A stretch of DNA of 64,000 nucleotides from positions 72,017,999-72,081,998 of the forward strand of contig NC_086382.1 in the NCBI RefSeq assembly GCF_036588685.1, given 5' to 3'. This document shows positions 12,901 to 24,900 of this stretch, piece by piece; within the stretch, counting starts at the first letter, position 1, and each line of letters opens with the position of its first letter. Position numbers and translations under genes: made by a program. The notes under the pieces are model-generated. The model was not told the origin of the DNA. It worked only from the letters and a program-made list of their open reading frames with translations, and searched no databases. This DNA comes from Mytilus trossulus. Its lineage: Eukaryota > Mollusca > Bivalvia > Mytilida > Mytilidae.

Positions 12901-15900
12901 ATTTGAGAATAACAGGCAAATAAAATGAAGTTAATTTTTTGAAGATTAGAGAAAAAAAGGGGTGAAAATTAAATGTTTACAGAATTACAGAACCACCCCC
13001 CCCCCCCCCCCCCCCCCCCATTCAGACCCTTGTATATGTTAGTGCCCCATAATCAATATACACCATGGCTATTTTTCCCTGTAAAATCTTAGAGTTTGTC
13101 TTTAGACAAAATTAAAAATACAGCTTTTGAATTGACATTTAAAATCTTTAAAGAAAAAAATAGAATAAGAACCTTTTTGTGTTGATGTTATTGAATAAAA
13201 TATAGCTGTAGTAATTTTTGAAGAATCTTCAGTTTCAGAATTAACTGACAAATCTTCTTCTGGTACATCTCCGTCTCTGATTGGCTTAAATTGTCCTGTC
13301 TGTAATATTGACTGAAAATAACAATTGTAAAAATGTAATCCCATTGTACTAATATTAACTTAACTCAGGAAAATTTCGTTTGTTGTTTCAATTTTAAAAC
13401 AATTCTTAATTAAATACATGTTGAATTGAGAGATACAATGCCTGCCATTTTATTTACTCATAATTAAAAAGTTAAAATTAAGTAATTTACTGGAGTAAGT
13501 TTATCATTAATAAATAGGACACAATATAATGGATTGGTTCAGAAGTCTAATTACATGAATGCTTTTGGTAATTTCATTGGTTAAAGCTGTGTGTAAAACT
13601 ACAACTGGTTCCCTTGGCATACTACTGTGTGTAAATACAAAACAACGTCGGTATGGACCAACTCTTCTTTTTAAATCTGTCCAATTTCTAATTGGGTGAA
13701 CTGCTTCATAATCTGATACCTGTAAAATATAAATATATACTTTTTTCACATTTTATTTTCAAGCTACCAGTACTATCTCTGTGAGATCATATGCAGATAT
13801 CAAATATACCCCATTAGCAAAAATTTGTATACAGCATGTTAAAAAACCTTGTATGAAAATAGAAACTTATTCATGTAAAATATAGACTTTATGTTAATTC
13901 TCTGTTTAGCAGTAAAACATATAATGTATATATGCGTGTGTCAAGTATGCAACATACAGATTTTAATTTAAATTGATTGATTGATTGATTATTTTTTGTT
14001 TTTTTAATGCCACTTTTAAGAACCGCATTTCAGCTATTTCGTGGCGACCAGTTTTTATTGGTGGAGGAAGCTGGAGTGCCCAGAGAAAACCACCAACCTT
14101 TGATAGGAAAATGGACAATCCTAGTCAATTAGGATTGGAGTAAAGCACCCCCACAGGAGCGGGGTTCCAACTCACAACCTCAGTGTTGACTGGCTAGTGA
14201 TTACAGTAGTAACTTCTTAGACCACTCAGCCAGCAAGGCCCCCGTTTCCAATTAAGAGAGTAAGCTCCCTTTGAGTGTCTCATTCTCTAAACCTTATACC
14301 ATTTAGTTTAAAGTGCATTCATTATTGCAAATCCTTGACCAGTCGCTAATATGTAAATTCAAATTAATGTGATTGTAAAATATTTATATAGACAATAAAT
14401 ATTGAGATTATGAACAAGATGAATGAGAGTTTTTATAATGTTGAACCTGATACTGTCACATTTTTCACATTTAAAAAAAAACATTGCAAAAATTTCTGAG
14501 TTTACAGTATTTTATTATACAGTTTTTTCTCTAAACTCTTTAAACCATATCACATGATAATACCCAGGTCACTCTTTGCAAAAACCTACAAAGATGATCT
14601 CCTTATAAATAAAGGCAACAGTAGTATACCGCTGTTCAAAACTCATAAATCCATGGACAAAAAACAAAATCGGGGTAACAAACCAAAACCGAACGAAACG
14701 CATTAAATATAAGAGGAGAACAATGACACACCACCGAAACGCAACACACACAGAAACGGACTAAGCATCAGACAAAACACCACGAGAATAACAATATTTG
14801 TCTCACCATGCATTCGAATCATATCACATGGTGAGTCCCATGTTACTCTCTGCAGGTAACCTTAGAAGATAATCTCCCTTTGAATGTCCCAGCTTTTGAA
14901 CCTTATCACATGGCGATTCCTAGGTTACTATCTGCAGGTAAAATTGAAGATTATCTCCCTTTAATTATCTCACCTTTTGAACCATATCACATGGTGATTC
15001 CCAGGTAACTCTCTGCAGGTTAAGGAATCCTACAGTAAACCACAATGTTAACAAATCTCTGACTGAATTAGATGTTGATCTTAGATAGGCTGAGTCTGTC
15101 TCATTTGAAATAGATGTAATATTTGTCTGAAAAAGATATAAATGAGATTGGTTTGGTATTAATCTGTATGCATGTTAAATAAAATATTATGATACATTTG
15201 TTTACAGAAATCAAACTGTACATGTGTTGCTTTCATTTAAATCTAACTGCATAATTATTTTCTATAATTTTTTTAATCTAAATTCATATATACATAATAT
15301 AAGAAGGGGCAAGGTAACACATAATATGCATTCTTCAGTTGAGTTGAATGTTTGTTGATAGTCACAGTCTGCCAAAATAGCAATAAGAGTAGAAAAAAAA
15401 GATATTACATGTATGATACACATTTAGCAGAAAACAGCTCATTGGCAATTATTAATTTTTCATAACATATATCTGCATTAGGTTTTTCGTTGTAACGTCT
15501 AGAGAGTTGAAATTTTCATGAAATTGTGTGTGTATATGTTTTTCTCTCTTTAGAAATAGTGTCTAATCTCTTCATTTGATTATGGTGTATGATAAATTTA
15601 AGGGCCTTCAATTCTGTTTTTTTTATTTTTATGGTTCCATATCAATTTTTGTGCAAAATTTAAACATAGTGGAACACATCATGTTGGCTTCTTCAAATAA
15701 TAACTAATAATTATAACAAAATCAAATAAATATGTATTTGTAGTGTTTAAATATACATATACCTACTAATATATCAGCCCTCATGTCAACCAAGAATTTG
15801 ACCCCTCCCTCGTGTCTGCTGACATTTCTAAATAACTGTTGATACTGTGGCACTAAGGATTGTCTCAATCTTTCTTCTACTCGTAAAATTACAGCATCAC

Positions 15901-18900
15901 CTCTTTCCTGGAAAAATAGGTATCTCTGCTGTTATGATAGGTTTTTGGAATTTTGGGTCCTCAATGCTCTTCAACTTTGTATTGTTTGGCTTTTTAACTG
16001 TTTTTTTCTGAGCGTCACTGATTAGTCTTATGTAAACGAAACCGCACGTCTGGCGTATTAAATTATAATTAATACCTTTGATAACTAGTTAGAGAGAGTG
16101 AAGGAAAACATAATGATGAACAGTGGTTGTCAATTGTTGTCGTTTTTGATGTGGTTTTTAAGGGTTTCTTGTTTTTTTATGTAGATAAACTGTTGGTTTT
16201 CCAGTTTGAATGGTTTTACACTAGCAATTTTTGAGGCCCTTTGTAGCTTGATGTTTGGTGTGAGTGAAGGCTGTGTATTGAAAATCATACGTTGAACTAT
16301 TATGGTTTACTTTTACAAATTGTGACTTAGATGGATAGTTGTCTCCTAGCACTGAAACCACATCTTTTATAACTGTTTACCTACATTTCCACTGTAACGG
16401 GTACAAATTTTGATATTTATCTTTAGCCACTCTTAATTAATAAGACTGTTGTTGCAAATTTAGGTCAAATTAGTTACTACATATGTACACCCTCTTTTAC
16501 ATTTTGTTTTTCTTGAAATACACGATGAATATTATAGATACAGAGAATGACTTCACTGGTCAAATTTCAGTATATCTAGTTATGAAATATATGTACATGA
16601 TGTAAGCACTAAATAACTAATTCTTGTGCCACATATTACCACAATAAAACCACCATTCATTTTATTTGATGCATCATGCTGAACTTATGTCTTCAGAATA
16701 TTGATAGATATAGGAAGATGTGGTGTGAGTGCCAATGAGACAACTCTCCATCCAAATAACAATTTATAAAAGCAAACCATTATAGGTCAATGTACAGCCT
16801 TCAACAACACGTACCGAACAAAAAGCTATAAAGGGACCCAAAATTACTAGTGCAAAACCATTCAAACGGGAAAACCAACAAGTTCACTTCATCTAGAATC
16901 AAATGACTTCCATTCAGTTTTATAAAATACATGTAAATTTCCCTTATTTTAGAATGTGTCTTTTTAATACGAATATTTCCTACCTCAGAAGCTATGACAT
17001 TTTTAGCTGTTTCTAATACAATATCTTGATGTAAACCATACTGTCTGGCTAACATTGACAAGAACACCATTCTATCTTTTGTTTCTAAGTTATTGTAAAA
17101 CTGGCAAAAATCTCTACTTTTAACCTGAAAATCAAAAAATTAATTATTAATTAAAAACCAATCTTATAAAGAAATGAGTTTTTTGCAACTTAAAATATAG
17201 TCTTCTTTGATTGGGTTTAGGAAATCTCAATTTCCTCCACTAATTGATGCAGTGTAAGACTACACAAAAGTATACCCTCAAAATGGCTTCAGGAACTCTA
17301 ATGAGCTTATCTATGTATACGTTTTCGGATTGTAAGAACTACAAGTAATTGGTAATTGTGGAACAAAAGGCTCATTGGTCTTTCTGGTATTTTTTTGCCA
17401 ATATGAGAGAGAAAAATGTGCTTTCAAAATTAAACAAATACTTACTTCCAGTTACAGCTATGTTGTTTTTGTTTGTGAATACAAAAACCTATTATAAAAC
17501 TTTGAATATAAGCACACAAAATCCCCTTGAAAACAAATAAGCACTGTTAAAGTCAATGTTCTGTTCAAATTGTGACTGTTAAAGTCAAGTTTGTGACTCC
17601 AATGACCCCCCCCCCCCCCCCCCCTTGGAAATTCCTGGCTAGCATGGCTAGGGGCCTGATTAGTATGTGTAAATGTATCCTGTAAGGTTATAATATTTTT
17701 CATTGAAAACTGTCTGAGAACTTTGATAGTTGAAAGGACAAACCAATTGAACTGATCATCAGTTACTGATGACAATGTGAAAGTAAATTATTAAGGCCCT
17801 GCTGAAATCTTATTCAAGCAGTTGCAATCAATAAAACTCAGCCAAAAGAATCAACCATCAAGATTTTTTTTTATTCAGAAAAAATCTGACACTCTCATAT
17901 TTCTCACTATCACAGCATTACTGTATAACATGATTATATAAGAAAAGATTCATTTTAAAATAATTTGGTAAAGTTGTATGAAAATCATCCATCATTTATT
18001 TCAATCAAGTAAAAAATCTTCAAATTATAATAAAACATGTCCTGATTATAACAACCTTCTAGTTAAAGCGAAAGTGTGGTAGCTCAATCAGTCGACCAGA
18101 GGAAAGAAAAACCCCAAGATAGTAAATATTGCTCACTTTATAAACATATATTGGAACTTTGTTTTGAATCAATTGTTTTACTTTGAGTGCATCTGTGCCT
18201 TCTAGATTGTAATTGTAAGCCTCAATGCTGTATTAATTGCATGTAATTTTATCTGAAAATCATTTAGGTATATAAATATCATTGTTTAAAAAAACCTGGT
18301 TTTTCCAAAAAAGTATAAAAATATCACAGATACGTGGAAGTTTAAAAATAGCTGTACACTTTGTAATCGTATACAATCTTTGAAGGTTAAATAAAACAGT
18401 TCTCAGAATTAGTCAATAGATATATGTATTAGACGATTCAAGTCTATTTAACAGAGTATTTTAATTCTCAGAACTGTATGCACAAAATATTGATTGGGTT
18501 GCTATGAAAGTGCAACAATTGTAAGGTGCATGACATTTTTTCAGTATCTTATTTTCATAATTAGATGTTTGATAAGAAAAGTGTACTTTAGGACTTAAAC
18601 TTTTAAACAGAAGTTCAATGTGATAAAAATGCAACTCAATGAAGAAGAAAAAATTACTGTAAATGCATCTACCAATATTACTAGCTTGTTCAAATAACTC
18701 TTAACTCAATACAATAAAAATGCAAAACTAAATAATAAATTAATATTCAAGTAATTAATAAAAAAAAAAAGGATCAAGGCAAGATAAAATTGTACCAAAA
18801 TTTAAAAAAAAGACAGCTTTTTGAGACATTAATTGACAATACGAGATAAAGAAAGCCAAAAAAGATAAATAATAAAACAATAAAATAAAATCACTTGTAA

Positions 18901-21900
18901 AACATCTGAAACTTTTACCCAACAAAAACATTTGAATAGAAGGTGGGTTTGAAAGAATTTTTGTTATTAATAAAATCTGATGGCTTTTGGTTATTTCATG
19001 CAAATAAACTTTAAGTTAACAATTATATCGAATAATCAAATTCAAATATTTTCCCTAGCTGGGTTAAATAAAAGTACCTTCTGAAACCCAAGCCCCTTCC
19101 ATCTCTACGTTCAGGGAAAAGTACTGAAATTATTTGAATATATGATAAGTGAAATAATATTTGGGAATATTCAACCTTGCTTTATTTAGAGACCTAAAGA
19201 CATGATAGATACATGAGGAGGAACTGAATGTCTGAATGCTTGATTGTGTTGATAGAACTTATCTTCAGCAAAACGGAAACATTACTTTTTATCCTTTATA
19301 GCTAAAGTCTAGTGTTACTTCCATAGTTATTTAAAACCCTTGTAACATATATTTCAAATATAAAGGTTAAAACAGTTATTGTTATTGGACAAAATCATAT
19401 TCAATTCTCAGAAGTGAGATATAAGTTCGATGAATTTTATCTGATACCACTAAGGTTAGATAATTTTACAGCATGCTTAAGCAAATTTGTAGATTAAATG
19501 AAACAGCAAATGAGGTGCTCAATATCTAAACTTGACTTGCAAAAATAAATCAATACAGAAATGTGTTACTCTTTTTTTAATTCTATATTCATAAAGTTCA
19601 AGATTTATTTGATAAATTACATGTTACTGTTTAAAATTAGCAGCTTTCCTAATCATAAATAAAGCACTGACAAAAAACAGTACTAAGGTCTTGCCTTAAA
19701 GTTAAATTAATAGAAAAACTGTCATTTAATTATAATTACTAGTTTAAAAGTTATTACGATGATGACTTTTTAAAATGTCTAAATTATAAAAGAATATAAA
19801 TACTATAGCTAATACATCTAAAGTTTGTGATTTTTTTTTATTTTAACTAAAATTGTGACATGATAATTAAGTTTTATAAAATTAAAAAGAACTACAGATC
19901 AGTTCCACGGTAGTATAGATAAATGACTTCTACTGAAGAACTATTTTCTGTCCATGACATGTAACAATTATCTATGGCTGACGGGAAGACATCACTTCCA
20001 AGAACTTCAGGTAGGTTCAAATGAAAGATATGGATACAAAAATAATATCAATTACAATTCAATTATTTATATCTATCAATAAGTATGACTGTATAACTGT
20101 TTTTGTGCACAAAAAACCTATAATTAGATCTTGACAATTGCTAAAAAATAAAAACCTCCTGTTCCGAGAACTATCGGTTACGTCTTCTTATGTAAACAAA
20201 TATTACATAAAATTAAAACAATATAAGTATGTCAAGATTATTTTTATCAATCAACTTAAAGGTTTTAAATGTTATTTTAGAATGCACTTGTTACACTAAA
20301 TTTCGAAGATTTTATCTTATATTTGTTTCGACTATCAAATTTTCAAAAAAAAAATACCTCTGAAAAAAAAATCCCCCTACAGACTTTTTATATTACTGAA
20401 TTTTTTAGTCATAAATGACATTAATTAAAATGATCTTTATAAAGAATTCTATTTACAATTTTAATTGAAGTTTATTTATTAACATACGGCCAGTAAAACT
20501 TGATATATCTCAACTTGACCCAAGATACCCAGACAACATTTTCAAGGTCTTAGCATGTACCCCTCTAATTATTCAAAGTATTGGAAAACAGAAAGAAGCA
20601 GCTCTGATCTGACAGATTGGGAAAGTGCATACACTTTACAACTGGTGACTCTTGAGCTACAGACTGTTGCTAATAAGGATGCATTCAGTTGAGGAATTTC
20701 TGAAAAAGTGTTCTTCTTATTTTTTTAATCAAGTTCATTCAACATTTTGAAAAAACTAAAGTGTCGGGAGAAACTTAAAGGAAGACTGTATTTGACAAAT
20801 CTTAAAAGTGCTTACAGATAACACCTCATCAATGTTGAGTTTCAGACAATATTTGAAGTCATTTTGTTTCAATAGATTCTGAGAAAAAAAGTGATGAAAT
20901 TTTTCAAGTTCTTTCAACATTAAAAAAAGATCAAAATATAGGAAAACAGGAAGAATGTATCTAATATATTCCATAAGTATTACCAATTGTTACAATTCAT
21001 CACTATTTTATAGCTCACCAATATGAAGTCAATTTGTTCAATAGTTTCTGAGAAAAGTGTGTTACAGACGTTGATTTGAAAAAGGGGGGAGAGAGAATGT
21101 ATAAGCAATGTTAGGCGTTGGACATGTTCAAAGTCTTAGCATTTACCTTATACATGTACATGATATATCCTGAAACTGTACAACTTTATTTCGAATGTTA
21201 GATTAAACATGTTAAAATTAACAATGAATAAATATAAATTGTTTTCAGAGGCTATTAGGAAAAAAATTGATTGCTGTAAAATTGAAAACCTATCATTGCC
21301 TATAGTATACATTTGTATACCCTATAAAATCTATGGTGATATAATTTGCTAACAAATTTCACACTATGGAGTTTAAATGAAAAAAAATGTAAGGGTTCCG
21401 TGAAACCCAGTGTCTCACCTTCTTTTGTTGTTAATTGCAGGCACAACAAAAATGAGGAAAATCAAAGCGCTGTAAGCACTGAAGGCAGTTAACTATGTAT
21501 GTCATTCAATCTTTTTGACATGAAAAACAGGAATGAATATGGTTTAGGCGTTGGTGTCTAAATCTTTTTTCAAGTTTTCAAAACACACACAAGAGGGTGT
21601 GGGGTGACCCTAGGGACTACCCCTATTTTCATTTGATTTTTTATATTGTCCAATACATGAATATATATGGTTGAGGGGTGGGGATCTCATCTGTTTCTAA
21701 GTATCAAACAGGAGTGGGTAGGGTGACCCTAAGGACTCTCCCTATATTTCATTTGATTAGTTCTCATACATGAATATATATGGTTTAATTTCAAAGGTGG
21801 GAATCTCGACTGTTTCCAATTTTATCAATCAGATGACTGCAGAGACTCCCCCTTTATTTCATTTAATTTAGAATTGGGGATCCCAACTGTTTCAAAGTTC

Positions 21901-24900
21901 TTAAACATGAGGGGTAGGGTGACCACAGGGACTTCCCCTATGTTTCATTTGATTTGTTATATAGTCTTATACATGAGTATATATGGTTAAGGGGTGATGA
22001 TCTCGAATTTTTCCAAGTTCTCACTCATGAAAGTGTACAGTGACCATAGACCCTTATAATTTATTTGATTTGTAATATTGTCCAATACATAAATATATAT
22101 TGTTTAAGATTGTGGATCTCAACAGTTCTAAATTCTAAAACAGAGAGGGGTAGAGTGGCCCCACGAACTCCACCTATATTTCATATGATTTGTTATATTG
22201 TCCCATACATGAATATATTGTTTTGGGGTGGGGATCTTGACCGTTACCAAGTTTTGGTCATTTTGGTTTCTTGTGGATAGTTGTCTCATTGCCAATCATA
22301 CCACATCTTTTTTTTTATATATATAAGAAACCTGGGAACAGTATATCTATAAAGTCAATATATATGTTCCTGAAGAAATTTCCAGCTATTTTAACTGACC
22401 TATCAAAATTGAGAAGAAAAAAATACCCCTTGAAATTGCAGCAATATGTTTAACTTAAAAAGCATTTAACATGCATTACCAACATTTATCACTGATAAAA
22501 AAAAATTATACTGTTACAAGGAATATATATATTGTTAGATAAACTGTTCCCAGCTGTCACTTGTCAATGCTTGTATTGGATTTTGACATTAAAATTGGTG
22601 TACAAAATATTTTCTTGCTTTTTCTTTCTTTTAAACAATTTTGGTTTTCAATTCTAGTGTTTATATTTATTTACCATGCATAGCTGTATTTTGTCACCTA
22701 TCTGGATTTTTTTAGTTAAAAAACCCTGGATTACCCTTATCCGCTTCCAGAATCGGATCCGATATTGTATTCTAGCGGCAGCCATTTTGTTTACAAATTT
22801 GTTTTTGACAGAAAGTGAGATACGAATTTACTCAGATTTACACATTATTTATCGGCGATTTTCTGTATAAAGCTAGCGGTTGAACAAATTGAACATCGCT
22901 GTCATGAATAGTAATGATGAAAATAAGTTTAAGATCGTTTTTTATGAAACTTTGGTAAAATTGTTTGCAAAGTTATGTTTTTATTTTCTTTCAAGGTCCG
23001 TCGGGCGTAACTAGTAATTAAGTAGAAAGTCCGACTGCAAAAGTGGAAGGTCACAGACCCTGGACCACCCCTTATTTGAACCCCTGCGTCCAAATTAAAA
23101 AGATACGAAAATTTCGTCTTCTAATTCAAAATTGCCGACAACAGCGTGATCAGTTGAACTTATATACGAAGTTGACTACGTATTGACGACAAACAATATT
23201 CCTATGAGTTTTGCAATTTGGGAAATATTAACTACTTGTCTTTAGAAATTTTCGTCGATGAAATATTTCATATATTTGTTCTTTGACATCTTAGCCAAAG
23301 GCTCAGGGGATAATAAACTACATAAGGATTCCTAATGTGCTCTACTTCATTGACTTCCTATGTGCAACTGCAAAACTTTTGGGAAAATCGACACTCATTT
23401 AAGGTTTTTCTGGTCATATTTTTTGTAATCCAGAATGAAAAGTATGAAAAAACTGTCCAATAAGTTAAAAATAATATAGTAGACAGCTAGATAATAACAA
23501 TGGCACGTATTTCAGCATTTATTGGGTAGCACACAAATCCAGGGTGCTCGCATAAGGCAGCTTAACTGCCTAAAAATCATTAAATTTATTCCTCTTGATA
23601 CTATGGTATCTTTTGATTGTAAGAAGCTTCTGTCCAAGTTTGGTAAAAAAATCCATAAAATCGAAGATAGTTTATGAATCTAATAAATGTTTTCATTTTT
23701 TTAAATGCAAGTTAACTGGCAGAACAACTAAGTCCATTTATAAGTAAAATACAGATACGAAGGTACCAAATTTTAACAAAACTTCCTTCTAGATACTAGC
23801 TTTTGATCATAAGCAAGCTTCAGTCCAAGTTTGGTACAAATCCAAAATAGTATAAGAAAGTTATTGAAATTTCACAAATTTTAAGCGCATGTACACCCAT
23901 GACAGAGTGAATGTGTTGTTTCCTGGCAGAAAATGTTAGTCCGTTTAAAAGTAAAATGTGGAAAAAAGGATTTCATTTTCACAAAATTTACATGATTTAC
24001 TTCTGGATACTATCGCATGATCATAAACAAGCTTCTGTCCAAGTTTGGTAAAAAATCAAGTAACCTTAAGAAAGAAATTAAAATTTCAAAAACTTAAACT
24101 ACAGAGTGAATATTTGTGGACACCGAAAACGCTGACTGAACGTAGGAGGGATATGCCTCTCTTTTTAAAGTTTTTAAAGTCAAAGGCTAGATAAAAATAA
24201 GAAAGATGTGACTTATCTCCAGTTCTCCACAAGAAACCATGAGGCATGACACAAAAATTGGCAACTATAGGTTACTGTAACGTACGGCCTTCAACAAGAA
24301 GTAAAACCAATACCTCATAGGACATAGGCAGCTATAATTAGCCACCAAATAACAAATGTCATCCTGATATTGGACAGGCACATATACATGTAGAATGCGG
24401 TTGAATTAGTTTGAAGGAACACCAACCCTTTCATAACCTTGGACAGTGGTGTAAAAGTTCAACAAAAGAACAAGCATCACAATTAGGCATTATTCTCAAA
24501 GCAAGATGTTCTCATCATCTGATATATTATACATCTGACAAAATACAAACCTCTGATGATAATATGCTAACATCACTTGATGAAAATACAGATTCAAGAA
24601 AATCAGATGCTCTCTCAGTGAACAGTGTTCTCTTTTTCATATGAGTGTCTCCTCCATTCATTATTTTCATCTGACCTTTCGTTATCGTCATTAAAGCTCT
24701 TTTGTGAACCTTAAAATATACAAATTCAATTGATTATTATTATTGCAAACTAACATGATTAAATTTATCATGAAAATATTCAACTACATGTACAACCATT
24801 TGTATCTTCCTCAGACAAGAACATGAAGGATATAACTTTAACTTTATGGCAAATGACTGTTTTCTTTATGTCTTCAGCATTTGTCAAGAGGCTGAGTCTT

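Noticed and set aside
17458-17775. Minus-strand frame of 105 codons
   Set aside because: It runs through the poly-C tract (giving a glycine run) and has no homology; MLYCD introns surround it.
18065-18110. tRNA-like words (GTGGTAGCTCAATCAGTCGA)
   Set aside because: No box B or anticodon arm follows at the right distance and no cloverleaf can be drawn.
24411-24644. Plus-strand frame of 77 codons
   Set aside because: It is the shadow of MLYCD exon 2 on the opposite strand.
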